From Chloroflexota bacterium (GTDB lineage Bacteria; Chloroflexota; Limnocylindria; Limnocylindrales; CSP1-4): a stretch of DNA of 51,492 nucleotides. The notes under the pieces are model-generated. The model searched no databases. It was not told the DNA's origin and saw nothing but the letters and a program-made list of their open reading frames with translations. Location of the stretch: NCBI GenBank assembly GCA_029778235.1, contig JAKOQS010000141.1, positions 1 to 51,492 on the forward strand, written 5' to 3'. Below, in pieces: positions 18,065 to 27,522 of the stretch; position 1 is the stretch's first letter, and every line of letters begins with the position of its first letter. The position numbers and the translations under genes are program-made.

Positions 18065-19878
18065 CCTGCGCCCTCCGCCTCGATGGCGAGGAGCCGCCGG
18101 TACGGGCCGTCGCGACCTGCGAGCTCGGCCGGCGGCCCGACCTCGACCGCGACCCCCGCATGGAGGACGGCCACCAGATCCGCTCGGGCCGCCAGCCGGA
18201 GGCGGTGCGAGATGAGGAGCACGGTGCGCCGCCGCACCAGGCGCGCCACCGCGTCGGCGATCGCCCGCTCGCTCGCCGCGTCGAGGTGCGAGGTCGCCTC
18301 GTCGAGGACCACGACCGGCGCGTCGCGCAGGAAGGCGCGCGCGATCGCGATCCGCTGCTGCTGGCCGCCCGACAGCCGGGCGCCGTCCTCCCCGAGCATC
18401 GTGGCGTAGCCCTGCGGCAGCGCGCGGATGAAGCCGTCGGCGTCGGCGTCGCGCGCGGCGGCCTCCACCTGGGCGTCGGTCGCGTCCGGGCGTGCGAGGC
18501 GGATGTTGTCCGCCACCGTCGCGGCGAACAGGTGGGGCGCCTGCGGCACCCACGCGATCGAGCGGCGCCACGCCGCCGGGTCGATGCCGTCGAGGGGCTC
18601 GCCGTCCACGGTCACCGCGCCCGCGTCGGCGCCCACGAACCGGAGCAGGAGGCCGGCGGCAGTGGACTTCCCGGCGCCGCTCTCGCCGACGAGCGCCACG
18701 GTCAGGCCGGCCGGGACGACCAGGGACAGGCCGCGGAGCGCCGGTCGAGCCCCGTCCTCGTACGCGACGTGGACGTCGGTGAAGCGGATCTCCGGGGGCG
18801 ACGTGGCGGGGGCGGGCGCCCTGACGGGGGCGGGCGTCGCGGGCGGCGTGGCGGGGGCGGCCGCTGCGCCCGCGGCGGCCGCCATCGCGTGAGTGCCCGG
18901 GAGCGGCGTGTCGAGGATCTCCAGCATCCGCGCGGCCGCCGCGTCCCCCGCCGCCCCGGCGTGGAACCGGATCGCGAGATGGCGGAGGGGCAGGAAGAAC
19001 TCCGGCGTGACGATCAGGACGGTCAACGCGCGCCCGAAGTCCATCGAGCCCGCCATCAGCCGGAGGCTCACCTCCACGGCGACGAGCGCAGTGGCGACCG
19101 CGCCGCCCCACTCGAGGACCAGCGCCGTCTGGAACGCGGTCCGCAGCACCTCCATCGTCGTGTCGCTGTAGGTCCGGCCGACCGCCCCGACGTTCTCGAC
19201 CTGCTCCTCGCTCCGGCCGAACATCTTCAGGGTGGCGATGCCCCGCAGCATGTCCGCGAAGAACGCGCTCATCCAGCGCAGCTCGAGGAAGCGGCGCTCG
19301 GTGAGCGCCCGCGCCCGCCCGCCGATGAGCGCGAGGAGGAGCACGAGGACCGGACCGGTCACCACCAGCACCAGCGCGGAGAGCGGGTCGATCGCCAGCG
19401 TGACGAGCAGGACGAGAGCCGGCACGAGGACCGCGAGGGCGCGGGCGGGCTGGAACGAGACGACCCACGCGTCGAGCGTCTCGATCCCCGCGGTGAGGAC
19501 CGCCACCAGCTCGCCGGTGCGCTCGCCGGCCGCGTAGGCCGGACCAAGCCGGAGAAGCCGCTCGGTCAGCGCGGCTCGCAGCGTCCCCTTGAGGCTGCTC
19601 GATGCCCTCTGGGCGAGCACCTCGGCTGCCCACACGCACCCGGCACGGACCACCGCCAGCGCGGCGATGGCCGCGAGCAGTGGTGCGACAGCGGCGAGGT
19701 CGGCGCCGTCGAGGAAGACGCGCGCGACGACCGCGGCGAGCAGGAACGCCGCCGCGACCACGAGCGTGGCCGCCACGAAGCCGCACGCGATCGCCGCGCG
19801 CAGCCCCAGGCGGGCGGACGGGTCGAGCGCGAGGAGCCGCCCGGCGGCGGACGGCGCCCGCCGCGGGAGCGCCGTCAT
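18061..19878 (-). CDS. cydD: CydD-type ABC transporter, permease-ATPase fusion
   Basis: 605 residues: membrane domain (about 25-300; RALTERRFLELRWMSAFFAD and LKMFGRSEEQ are typical CydD), an Ala/Pro-rich linker (about 325-365), then an ATPase with VGESGAGKSTAAGL, LSGGQQQRIAIARA and VVVLDEATSHLD. It pairs with CydC downstream, to which it is coupled by a 4-nt overlap. The start chosen is the ATG at 19878, 77 nt after the cydB stop; the reading frame continues further upstream over cydB but without domain support. Role: thiol export for bd oxidase maturation. Confidence 0.92.
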   Translation of the reverse strand: MTALPRRAPSAAGRLLALDPSARLGLRAAIACGFVAATLVVAAAFLLAAVVARVFLDGADLAAVAPLLAAIAALAVVRAGCVWAAEVLAQRASSSLKGTLRAALTERLLRLGPAYAAGERTGELVAVLTAGIETLDAWVVSFQPARALAVLVPALVLLVTLAIDPLSALVLVVTGPVLVLLLALIGGRARALTERRFLELRWMSAFFADMLRGIATLKMFGRSEEQVENVGAVGRTYSDTTMEVLRTAFQTALVLEWGGAVATALVAVEVSLRLMAGSMDFGRALTVLIVTPEFFLPLRHLAIRFHAGAAGDAAAARMLEILDTPLPGTHAMAAAAGAAAAPATPPATPAPVRAPAPATSPPEIRFTDVHVAYEDGARPALRGLSLVVPAGLTVALVGESGAGKSTAAGLLLRFVGADAGAVTVDGEPLDGIDPAAWRRSIAWVPQAPHLFAATVADNIRLARPDATDAQVEAAARDADADGFIRALPQGYATMLGEDGARLSGGQQQRIAIARAFLRDAPVVVLDEATSHLDAASERAIADAVARLVRRRTVLLISHRLRLAARADLVAVLHAGVAVEVGPPAELAGRDGPYRRLLAIEAEGAG

Positions 19879-19955
19879 GGGGGCCGGGCGCGCGCGACGG
19901 CGGGCGCGAGGCCCGCCGTCGCCGGATGGGACGCCATGGCGACCGCCGGAGCGGT

Positions 19956-20981
19956 CTAGTACCCCGTCGGCTCGACCACGGTCTTGCCGCGGAAGAAGTA
20001 GTAGACGCCGACCGTGTAGAGCAGGGCGAACGGCATCCCGATGAGGGCGATGATCAGCATCACCGTCAGCGTGTTGTCCGCCGAGGCCGCGTTGTAGATG
20101 GTGAGGTTGTTCGCCGTGTCGATCGTGGAGACGAGGAGGTTCGGGAAGATCCCGACCGCACCGGACACGAGAAGGAACAGGATCATCGCGGACGAGGCGA
20201 CGAACGCCCAGAACTGGTGGCCTGTCCGCAGGAGCCCGTAGGCCGCGAAGATCGCGGCGAGCGCCGCCGCGGGGAAGATCACCAGCCACGGCTGCTCGAT
20301 GTAGCGGTCGGTGATGTCCGGGTGGATGACCACGAGCGCGAGGATGAGCAGCGTGTTGAGCACGAAGAAGATCGCCATGAGGCGCGGCAGCCACGCCTTG
20401 ATGCGCGACTGGAGGGCCTCGTCGGTCTTCATCGACAGGTAGATGGACCCGTGCATCGCGAACATCGACACGGTCGTGATGCCGATCAGCAGCGGGATCA
20501 GGCCCAGCAGGTCGAAGAGCGACATGCGGATGTTCCCGTCGGCGCCGAGCGGCACGCCGACGAGGATGTTGCCGAAGGCGACGCCGAGCAGGAGGGCGAG
20601 CCCTGCCGAGGACGCCGCGAACACGACGTCCCAGCCGGTGCGCCAGCGGGGCGACGGCCGCTTGCTGCGGAACTCGATGGCGACCGTGCGGAGGATCAGC
20701 ACCAGCAGGACGGCCATCATCGCGAGGTAGAAGCCGGAGAAGAGCGACGCGTACACGAGCGGGAACGCCGCGAACAGGACGCCGCCGCCCAGGATCAGCC
20801 AGACCTCGTTGCCGTCCCAGACCGGGCCGATGCTGTTGAGCAGGACCCGGCGCTCCTGGTCGGTGTGCGCGAACGGGAGGTGCAGGATCCCGACGCCCAT
20901 GTCGAAGCCGTCGAGGATCAGGTAGCCCCCGATGATGACGACGAAGAGGACGAACCAGATGTCGCTGAGCGTGAGTGTCAT
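19956..20981 (-). CDS. cydB: Cytochrome bd ubiquinol oxidase subunit II
   Basis: 341 residues with eight or nine membrane helices. ILDGFDMGVGILHL and GPVWDGNEVWLILGGGVLFA are the conserved CydB signatures, followed by LFSGFYLAMM and GRTVAIEFRSK-like sequence. Subunit II stabilises the heme centres of subunit I, and the complex reduces oxygen to water with quinol electrons at the cytoplasmic membrane. It starts 10 nt after cydA and precedes cydD, giving the order cydABDC. Confidence 0.96.
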   Translation of the reverse strand: MTLTLSDIWFVLFVVIIGGYLILDGFDMGVGILHLPFAHTDQERRVLLNSIGPVWDGNEVWLILGGGVLFAAFPLVYASLFSGFYLAMMAVLLVLILRTVAIEFRSKRPSPRWRTGWDVVFAASSAGLALLLGVAFGNILVGVPLGADGNIRMSLFDLLGLIPLLIGITTVSMFAMHGSIYLSMKTDEALQSRIKAWLPRLMAIFFVLNTLLILALVVIHPDITDRYIEQPWLVIFPAAALAAIFAAYGLLRTGHQFWAFVASSAMILFLLVSGAVGIFPNLLVSTIDTANNLTIYNAASADNTLTVMLIIALIGMPFALLYTVGVYYFFRGKTVVEPTGY

Positions 20982-20991
20982 CGTGGGCCCC

Positions 20992-22395
20992 TCACCCGGC
21001 GCGCGGCTGGCGGCGGAAGACGTCGCGGAACGTGTCGGGCAGCGACGAGACCTTCTGCGTCTCGACGGCTTCGAGCGGCTCCGGGCCCGCCTGGATCTTC
21101 GCGTTCAGCAGGTAGAGGAAGAGCGCGAAGAGGATCGCGTACAGGACGATGAACATGATCAGCGAGAGCAGGACGTCGGTCCCCGCGAGGACCGGTGAGC
21201 CCGCCTTCGCCGTCTCCAGCACGTTGTAGACGATCCACGGCTGACGGCCGATCTCCGCGGTCCACCAGCCGGCGGTGATCGCCGCGGTCGCGAGGAAGAC
21301 CGTCACGACGAGGATCCACAGCATCCATCTGGTCTCGTAGAGTCGGCGGCGCCAGAACCACAGCAGCGCCGCTGCGACCGCGATCGGGATGAACAGGAAC
21401 CCCATCCCCACCATGGCGTGGTAGGCCTGGAAGACCAGGTTCACCGGCGGGATCGGCTCGGGCGCGAACGACTGGAGCCCCTGGACGGTCGCGTTCGGGT
21501 CCCAGTAGGCGAGGATCGAGAGCAGGCACGGGACCGCGATCCCGGTCGTCGTCTCGGCTGCCTGGTCCACCCACCCGACGACGTACGCCGGGGCGCACGA
21601 CTGCGTCTCCCAGAGCCCCTCCATCGCGGCCAGCTTGATCGGCTGGTTCTCCACGACCGCGCGCGCCTGCTCCGAGCCGGACAGCGTGACGTTGAGGATC
21701 GCGAAGACGACGAAGAACGGGAGCGCGACCACCATCATCGACTTCGCGAGGTCCACATGGCGCTTCCGCAGGAGGTACCACGCGCCCACGCTCAGGAGCA
21801 GCGCGGACCCGACGGTCCAGGACGCGACCCAGACATGGATCAGGCGCGGGATGAAGGTCGGTGTGAAGACCGTCTGCCAGAAGTCCGTCATGACGGCGCG
21901 GACCGGGAGCGGGTCGGTCGCGATCTCGTAGCCGGCCGGCGACTGCATCCACGAGTTGGCCATGACGATCCACAGCGCGCTGAAGTGGGCGCCGAAGACG
22001 ACGAGGAACGTCGCCAGCAGCCACATCCGCGGGCCCAGGCGATTCCCGCCGAAGATCATGAGGCCGAGGAAGCCCCCCTCCAGGAAGAACGCGAAGACGC
22101 CTTCGGCGGCGAGCAGGCTGCCGAACACATTGCCCACGAAGCGCGAGTACTCGGCCCAGTTGGTGCCGAACTCGAACTCCTGGACGACGCCGGTGGCGAC
22201 GCCGACCGCGAAGATGAGCGCATAGACCTTGACCCAGAAGAACGACAGGCGTCGCCACTTGGGGTCCTTGGTGCGCAGGTAGATGAGACCGATGACGACG
22301 AGCATCAGGCCCAGCCCCATCGACAGGGGCGGGTAGATGAAGTGGAAGCTCGCCGTCAGCGCGAACTGGACACGCGACAGCAGATCGACGTCCAA
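20992..22395 (-). CDS. cydA: Cytochrome bd ubiquinol oxidase subunit I
   Basis: 467 residues with nine membrane helices and a short Q-loop. Visible features are His18 in ASFHFIYPP and His187 in RLIHVWVASW (heme ligands), the acidic pair in AAEGVFAFFLEGGF, the quinol-loop stretch QPIKLAAMEGLWET and the family motif EIGRQPW. It would oxidise quinol and reduce oxygen with high affinity. The start codon is TTG at 22393-22395, six bases after GGAGGG; no ATG fits the conserved N-terminus. First gene of cydABDC and 117 nt downstream of pyrE. Confidence 0.95.
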   Translation of the reverse strand: MDVDLLSRVQFALTASFHFIYPPLSMGLGLMLVVIGLIYLRTKDPKWRRLSFFWVKVYALIFAVGVATGVVQEFEFGTNWAEYSRFVGNVFGSLLAAEGVFAFFLEGGFLGLMIFGGNRLGPRMWLLATFLVVFGAHFSALWIVMANSWMQSPAGYEIATDPLPVRAVMTDFWQTVFTPTFIPRLIHVWVASWTVGSALLLSVGAWYLLRKRHVDLAKSMMVVALPFFVVFAILNVTLSGSEQARAVVENQPIKLAAMEGLWETQSCAPAYVVGWVDQAAETTTGIAVPCLLSILAYWDPNATVQGLQSFAPEPIPPVNLVFQAYHAMVGMGFLFIPIAVAAALLWFWRRRLYETRWMLWILVVTVFLATAAITAGWWTAEIGRQPWIVYNVLETAKAGSPVLAGTDVLLSLIMFIVLYAILFALFLYLLNAKIQAGPEPLEAVETQKVSSLPDTFRDVFRRQPRAG

Positions 22396-22512
22396 GCTGA
22401 CCCTCCGACCGTGGTCCCGCGGTATGCCTCGACCCGCCTACGGTGGCCGGTCACCCGGGGGCGTGTCATGGGCCGGAAGGGGACGCGGTCGCACGCCGAC
22501 CGGCCCGACCGG

Positions 22513-23193
22513 TCAGGCCGTCGTGGTCGTCCCGGTGCTCCCGGGCGCGTGCAGGGGCATCCCCGCGGCGCACATCGGGCAGGTCGCAGGCCCGGGGTCG
22601 TACGTGGGCAGGTCGAGGGCCCACAACGACAGCAGCGGGTGGACCGCGCCGGTGAGCGGCGAGACCAGGCTCGCGGTGCCGCCGGAGCGGTCCACGAGCA
22701 CAGCGCAGCCCACGATCGTCGCCCCCGCCGATTCCACGGGAGGGAGCATCGCGAGGAGCGAGCCGCCCGTGGTGAGGATGTCGTCCACGAGGAGGACGCG
22801 CTCGCCGGGCGCCAGGGCGAACCCCCGGCGGAACTCCCGCCGGGCAGAGCCGTCCGGATCGCGCACCTCCTCGGCGAAGATGCTCCGCACGCCCAGCTGG
22901 CGCGCCGTCTCGAACGCGAGCACGACCCCGCCGGTCGTGGGCCCCGCGACGACGTCCGCGAGCGACCGGCCGTCGTCGTCGCGGAAACGCGCCGCCCACA
23001 GGCCGCAGAGCTCGCTCGTGATCGTCGGGTGTTGCAGGACCAGGAACTTCTCCAGGTAACGGTCGCCGTGGCGGCCGCTCTTGAGGAGGAAGTGGCCCTC
23101 GCGGAGCGCTCTGCTCTCGCGGAACAGCTCCTCCGTGCGTCGGGCCGTCGCGGCGCGGGCGACCGTTTCCGCACCCCTCCGCAGCGAGGTCAT
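22513..23193 (-). CDS. pyrE: Orotate phosphoribosyltransferase
   Basis: 226 residues. The PRPP-binding motif is VLLVDDILTTGGS; FLLKSGRHGDRYLEKF and VVAGPTTGGVVLAF are characteristic of OPRTase. The protein ends with a CPMCAAGMPLHAPG stretch found in the long form also seen in Deinococcus/Thermus and Chloroflexi. It converts orotate and PRPP to OMP. It is third in a pyrK-pyrD-pyrE series, 130 nt after the pyrD stop. The ATG at 23193 begins a plausible amphipathic helix; no strong ribosome-binding site is visible. Confidence 0.92.
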   Translation of the reverse strand: MTSLRRGAETVARAATARRTEELFRESRALREGHFLLKSGRHGDRYLEKFLVLQHPTITSELCGLWAARFRDDDGRSLADVVAGPTTGGVVLAFETARQLGVRSIFAEEVRDPDGSARREFRRGFALAPGERVLLVDDILTTGGSLLAMLPPVESAGATIVGCAVLVDRSGGTASLVSPLTGAVHPLLSLWALDLPTYDPGPATCPMCAAGMPLHAPGSTGTTTTA

Positions 23194-23323
23194 CGCCGGC
23201 GCCCCGCTGGGCTCGCGGCGCCGGCGTTCGGCCCCGCCTGCACGCCCGGCCCCATCCAGGGCCCCGGCCCCCTCCGGCCGCCCGGCGCCACCGGCACCCT
23301 GGCGCGGCGCCGACCCGCGACGT

Positions 23324-24559
23324 TCACGGCCGGTACTCCGCGCCCTTGACGGACGGCGGCACCGGTCGGCGCGGGAGCGCCGTCCCGACGAGCGCCGCAT
23401 GGGAGGTCAGGCCTCGCGCGAGGCAGACGTCGCGGAGCTCGTCCACCAGGCGGACCGGCAGTACGGGGTCGGCGAAGACGGCGGTCCCCACCTGGACCGC
23501 GACCGCGCCGGCCGCCAGGTAGTCGAGGACGTCGTCGATCGAGGTGACGCCCCCGATCGCCACGATGGGGATCTCCACGACCTGGGCGACCTCGTAGACG
23601 ATGCGCAGGGCGACCGGCTTGATCGCGGGGCCCGAGAGCCCGCCGTACACGTTGCCCAGGAGCGGCCCGGTGCGATCCGGCCGGAGCGCCATCCCCGACA
23701 GCGTGTTCACGGCCGAGAGCGCGTCGGCGCCCGCGTCGGCGATCGCGCGGGCGATCGGCCGGATGTCGGGGACGTTGGGGCTGAGCTTCACGATCAGCGG
23801 GAGGTCGGTGGCGGCGCGCACGGCGCGGGTGACCGCGGCGGCCGCGTCCCGGTCGATCGCGAACTGCAGACCGCCCTTGCCCACGTTCGGGCAGCTGATG
23901 TTCAGCTCCACGCCCGCCACGCCGGCGACGCCATCGAGGCGTCGCACGACGCCCACATAGTCGTCGATCGACTCGCCTGCGACGTTCACGATGACCGGCA
24001 CGTGCCAGCCCGCCCAGATCCCCGCGTACTTCTCGATCACGGCCTCCACGCCGGGGTTCTGCAGGCCGATCGAGTTGAGCATCCCGCCCGGCGTCTCGGT
24101 CACGCGCGGCGGCGGGTTGCCCGCGCGCGGTCGGAGGGTGGTGCCCTTGCAGCAGATCGCGCCGAGCCGCTCGACGTCCACGACCTCGCCGTACTCCACG
24201 CCGTACCCGAACGTGCCCGAGGCGACGAGGACCGGGTTCTCGAGGACGAGGCCGCGCCCCAGGTCCACGGAGAGGTCCACGGCAGGCGCGCCCGCCGCGA
24301 TATCCGGGCGAGGCCCCGGGCCGACCGAGGGCCGCGACGCTGGGCGCAGACCCGGGCCGGTCGCCGCCGCGACATCGGGGCGGGACGCTGGGCCGGCCCC
24401 CGACGGGGCCGGGGGGCGCGTCGCGGGCGGCGATCCGGGGCCCGGCGGCCGCCCGGTGCCGCCCGTCGGGCCGACCCAGGCCGGCTTGATCTTCCGGACG
24501 GTCGGCGTGCGCTTCGGCTTCGCGCCGCCGGACGTGATCACGCGCTTCTTCGCCTTCAT
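23324..24559 (-). CDS. pyrD: Dihydroorotate dehydrogenase B, catalytic subunit, with an N-terminal extension
   Basis: 411 residues. The FMN barrel begins near residue 94 (VDLSVDLGRGLVLENPV) and shows ASGTFGYG, GMLNSIGLQNPG, ELNISCPNVGKGG with the class 1B catalytic Cys, IVKLSPNV and VAIGGVTSIDD. Class 1B enzymes need PyrK to pass electrons to NAD, and pyrK lies 10 nt upstream. The first 93 residues are a basic, Pro/Gly/Ala-rich tail (MKAKKRVITSGGAKPKRTPT onward) that is absent from typical PyrD of about 310 residues; it may be disordered. Start supported by spacing to pyrK. Confidence 0.93.
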   Translation of the reverse strand: MKAKKRVITSGGAKPKRTPTVRKIKPAWVGPTGGTGRPPGPGSPPATRPPAPSGAGPASRPDVAAATGPGLRPASRPSVGPGPRPDIAAGAPAVDLSVDLGRGLVLENPVLVASGTFGYGVEYGEVVDVERLGAICCKGTTLRPRAGNPPPRVTETPGGMLNSIGLQNPGVEAVIEKYAGIWAGWHVPVIVNVAGESIDDYVGVVRRLDGVAGVAGVELNISCPNVGKGGLQFAIDRDAAAAVTRAVRAATDLPLIVKLSPNVPDIRPIARAIADAGADALSAVNTLSGMALRPDRTGPLLGNVYGGLSGPAIKPVALRIVYEVAQVVEIPIVAIGGVTSIDDVLDYLAAGAVAVQVGTAVFADPVLPVRLVDELRDVCLARGLTSHAALVGTALPRRPVPPSVKGAEYRP

Positions 24560-24569
24560 CCGGCCGCCC

Positions 24570-25457
24570 TCACCGCCTGCCGCCGGCAGGGCCCGACGCG
24601 GCCGCGGTGGCCTCCCAGTCGATCTCGTCCGACGCGAAGACCGGCCCCTCTCGGCAGACGCGCTGCGGCCCGTCCACACCCCAGACGACGCAGCCGAGAC
24701 ATGCCCCCACGGCACATCCCATCCGCTGCTCCATGGAGACCTGGAGGAACGCCTTGCGGCGGGCCTGGACGCTCCCCGGGGGCACGGGCTTCCCGGCGCC
24801 GCGCTTCCGCCCGAGCGTGGCGATCCCCAACCGCTTCGCGCGGCCGGACGCGAGGCCGGCGAGGACCCGGAGCATCGGTGCTGGTCCGCACGCGAACGCC
24901 TGGTCGGCCCACGCCTCGTAGTCGGTGAACAAGTCCGTGACGAAGCCTCGGTGTCCGACCGAGCCGTCCTCGGTCGCCACGACGTACTCGAGCTCGTCCG
25001 GCAGGAGGCTCGAGGGATAGACCTCGGACGCGTCCCGCGCGCCGAACAGGAGGACGACGTGGCGGCCGTCGCGGATCGCCTCGTCGGCGAGCAGGCGCAG
25101 GTCCGCGATCCCGACGCCGCCCGCGACGAGCAGCAGGTGCCGATTCCTCGGGTCCACCTGGAACCCCTGCCCCAGCGGCCCCAGGACGTCGAGCCGGTCG
25201 CCGGGTCGCAGGTGCGCCAGCCATCCGGTCCCCCGCCCCACCTCGCGGAAGTGGATGGAGACGACGCCGGTCGCGGGATCGGCGGTGTTGACGGTGAACG
25301 GGCGGCGCAGGACGAGCCCCGACCAGTCGCCCGTCCGCACGTGCACGAACTGCCCGGCCCGCACCGCCGACGCGAGTGCCGGCGCGTGGTACCACTGGAT
25401 CCACTGGCCGGGCAGGATCCGGCGTGCCTCGACGAGCTCCGCGTCGGACAGGAACAT
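24570..25457 (-). CDS. pyrK: Dihydroorotate dehydrogenase electron-transfer subunit
   Basis: 295 residues. The FAD-binding domain has LRRPFTVN (about 51-57); the NAD domain has LLLVAGGVGIADLRLLAD and AFACGPAPML. Four Cys near the C-terminus (248, 253, 256, 268; spacing CX4CX2CX11C) bind a [2Fe-2S] cluster. PyrK moves electrons from PyrD FMN to NAD. The segment between about residues 206 and 246, rich in Lys and Arg, is longer than usual. It leads the pyrKDE cluster. Confidence 0.93.
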   Translation of the reverse strand: MFLSDAELVEARRILPGQWIQWYHAPALASAVRAGQFVHVRTGDWSGLVLRRPFTVNTADPATGVVSIHFREVGRGTGWLAHLRPGDRLDVLGPLGQGFQVDPRNRHLLLVAGGVGIADLRLLADEAIRDGRHVVLLFGARDASEVYPSSLLPDELEYVVATEDGSVGHRGFVTDLFTDYEAWADQAFACGPAPMLRVLAGLASGRAKRLGIATLGRKRGAGKPVPPGSVQARRKAFLQVSMEQRMGCAVGACLGCVVWGVDGPQRVCREGPVFASDEIDWEATAAASGPAGGRR

Positions 25458-25521
25458 CGAGGCCCGCCCGGTCGCGGTCAGTGGGGCGCGACGCAGAACG
25501 GGTGCCCGGCCCGGTCCGGCC

Positions 25522-26385
25522 TCAGGCCCCGTCTCCCTCGGCGACGGCCTCGTCCGGCTCGGCCGGCTGGTCGATCCCCGGATAGGCGTCCGCCAGGGCG
25601 TCCGCGAGTTCGCTGAAGACGTCCGTCGGGTCGTAGAACTCGACCAGGTCGTCCGCGGACGCGAGCTTCCTCCACTCGCCGTCCGAGCCCTCGGGCACGA
25701 CCTCCCCGGAGAACCGGCCGCTGGCGGTGAGCACGAGGCGCTCGTCGTCGTCGTCCACGATGATCAGGTCGCCCATGCGCGCGATGAGGGGTGACGCCGA
25801 CTCCTCGAAGCTGGCGAGCAGTCCCGCCTCGGTCTTCTGGCTGCGGTCCAGGAAGTCCACGGCCAGGTCGTAGAGCAGGCCGGCAGCCTCTTCCTCCGTG
25901 TCCGCACCGCTCGGATGGCGAGCGGCCCAGGTGTCGGCCGCCTCCGCGTAGCCGCGGTCCTCGTCGAGCGCCACCGTGTCCTCGAGCGCGACGTTCGCGG
26001 CAGCGAGGACGTCCTCGTTCGCGGTGGGCTCGGGCGCGAGGCCGGCGGCCTCGCGTGCCGCCTCCGCGAACCACTGGTAGACGTCGGCCGGGTTGTAGAG
26101 CTCGACCAGCTCGGCCGCGCTCTCGATGACCTCGGTCTCGGAGATCCACTCGCCGGTCTCCGCGTCCTGGTAGCGGCTCCGGCTCCGGAAGGAGAGGTCG
26201 GGAGCGATCGCGAGGTAGTCGGGGTCGTCGTCGATCAGGACCAGGCCGCCGAGCTCGTCGATCCGCTTCTTGTTCGCGTCGAGGAAGCGCTGCATCTGCT
26301 CGGCGGCCGTGACCAGGAAGTCCGACCGCTCGAGAGCGGCGTCCGACGAGAGCTCGCCGAGGAGGTCGTTCCGGTTCGTGTCCAT
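25522..26385 (-). CDS. Acidic hypothetical protein with an internal duplication
   Basis: 287 residues, not recognised. Two halves look related: LGGLVLIDDDPDYLAIAPDLSFRS ... LVELYNPADVYQWFAEAAREAAG (about 45-125) and MGDLIIVDDDDERLVLTASGRFSG ... LVEFYDPTDVFSELADALADAYPG (about 195-275), each a beta segment with consecutive Asp followed by a helix after an xDPxDVF-like motif. The protein is very rich in Asp, Glu and Ala and has no signal or membrane helix. AAGGAGG precedes the ATG, which lies 11 nt after the upstream hypothetical gene stop; the two are probably cotranscribed. Confidence 0.75.
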   Translation of the reverse strand: MDTNRNDLLGELSSDAALERSDFLVTAAEQMQRFLDANKKRIDELGGLVLIDDDPDYLAIAPDLSFRSRSRYQDAETGEWISETEVIESAAELVELYNPADVYQWFAEAAREAAGLAPEPTANEDVLAAANVALEDTVALDEDRGYAEAADTWAARHPSGADTEEEAAGLLYDLAVDFLDRSQKTEAGLLASFEESASPLIARMGDLIIVDDDDERLVLTASGRFSGEVVPEGSDGEWRKLASADDLVEFYDPTDVFSELADALADAYPGIDQPAEPDEAVAEGDGA

Positions 26386-26396
26386 CTGGGCCTCCT

Positions 26397-26723
26397 TCAG
26401 GGGATGAACTTCAGGTCGTCGCCCATGCGCCACCGCAGGAACATCGAGTGGTGGCGCTGGAAGATCCACTCACCAGCCCGGTGTCCCAGGGCCCGCATGC
26501 TCTCGTCCGCCTCGAGCTTGTCGAGGGTCGCGTAGTCCGGCAGGTCGAACATGATGACGTTGTCGAAGTCCCAGCCGTGCGCGACGTTGAACCAGCCGAT
26601 GAACCTGATCCCGTACTTCTCCTCGTAGTCCTTCACCTGGCGCGGGAACAGCGTCTGCATGAAGAACTTGAAGAACGGGTCGCGGCCGCGACGGACCGAG
26701 AAGAAGGTCGCGAGGACGGGCAC
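26397..26723 (-). CDS. Small hypothetical protein, possible dimeric alpha/beta-barrel fold
   Basis: 108 residues from a GTG start with AGAGGAG upstream. Features: FFMQTLFPRQVKDYEEKYG, then FIGWFNVAHGWDFDNVIMFDLPDY and a helix with LDKLEADESMRAL. The alternation of strands and helices and the phrase DNVIMFDLPDYATLDKLEAD resemble NIPSNAP/DUF-type dimeric alpha-beta barrels, in which two chains form one barrel. No catalytic residues stand out. It is followed after 11 nt by the acidic duplicated protein. Confidence 0.7.
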   Translation of the reverse strand: MPVLATFFSVRRGRDPFFKFFMQTLFPRQVKDYEEKYGIRFIGWFNVAHGWDFDNVIMFDLPDYATLDKLEADESMRALGHRAGEWIFQRHHSMFLRWRMGDDLKFIP

Positions 26724-26792
26724 GGGGTCGGGCTCCTCTGGCGATCGCGCGCGGTCGATGTCCCGGGAGCCGTTCCCGGACGCATCCGGCCG

Positions 26793-27296
26793 CTATTGTC
26801 GCATGCCCCCGTCCGCACTCGGATCGTCCGGTGCGACCAGGGCGGCGTCGGCGGGCGGGGCGTCGGCGGGCGGGGCGTCGGCGACGTCCGGCTGGTCGGC
26901 GGCTGTCATGTCCGCGGCCGGCTCCTCGGGAGCCGTTGAAGCGGCATCCTCGATCTCCCCAACGGTCTGTGTGCGCGACGCCACCGGGCGCCGTCGCCCC
27001 CGGCGCTCCGCCGCGACGATCCGCAGGAGGAAGATCACGGTCTGGCCGACGAACAGCAGCAGCCCGATCGTCACGAACAGCAGGATCGCGCTGACGATCG
27101 GCGGCCAGCCGAGCTTCACCGTGAGCGGCGTGAACACGACGAAGAACCCCAGGAGCGCGACCTGCAGCCAGAAGCAGCCGAGGCCGGGGCCGCGCTCCGC
27201 GTCGAGCTCGTCACCCTTGTACTCGGGCATGAGCGGTTTCGGGGCCGGATCGCGATCCGCCGGGGCGCCTGCCTGGCCTTGGTTCGTGTCGGTCAC
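26793..27296 (-). CDS. Two-helix membrane protein with an acidic, Pro-rich tail
   Basis: 167 residues, not recognised. A hydrophilic N-terminus (about 1-42) leads into two helices (about 43-63, WLQVALLGFFVVFTPLTV, and 67-95, PIVSAILLFVTIGLLLFVGQ), a basic segment ERRGRRRPVASR and an acidic tail with DAPPADAPPADAA repeats encoded by a short DNA repeat near 26850-26880. The basic patch after helix two predicts both ends in the cytoplasm. GTG start; a TATCGT box at 27330-27335 could be the promoter. Confidence 0.7.
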   Translation of the reverse strand: MTDTNQGQAGAPADRDPAPKPLMPEYKGDELDAERGPGLGCFWLQVALLGFFVVFTPLTVKLGWPPIVSAILLFVTIGLLLFVGQTVIFLLRIVAAERRGRRRPVASRTQTVGEIEDAASTAPEEPAADMTAADQPDVADAPPADAPPADAALVAPDDPSADGGMRQ

Positions 27297-27522
27297 GTGG
27301 TCGTCCGCTGCGAGTTCCGGGGCGGGCCCACGATACCGCGGGTGAGCGGCTCGGCGTCGTGCGCGGCCGGGCCGGGAGGGCGACAGGACGCGTGGCCACT
27401 CCTTGCCGCGGGCCGCTCCCCGACGAGGGGCCGCGGGACCGGCACAGCGGTCGGCGCCGCCTTCAGCCGTGTCAGATCTGCACCCCTGGACTGCGGCGAT
27501 GCCTTGCGGCCTGAACGGAGAC

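Noticed and set aside
16400-19786. One minus-strand frame of 1,128 codons suggesting a CydD-CydC fusion
   Set aside because: The upstream part is Arg/Pro/Gly-rich with no domains and overlaps cydD, which is in another frame; CydC has its own GTG at 18064 with a GTGA overlap.
14590-19959. Long plus-strand frames opposite cydDC and the FAD oxidase
   Set aside because: Their products are dominated by Arg, Glu and Gln with no motifs, as expected for antisense frames of GC-rich genes.
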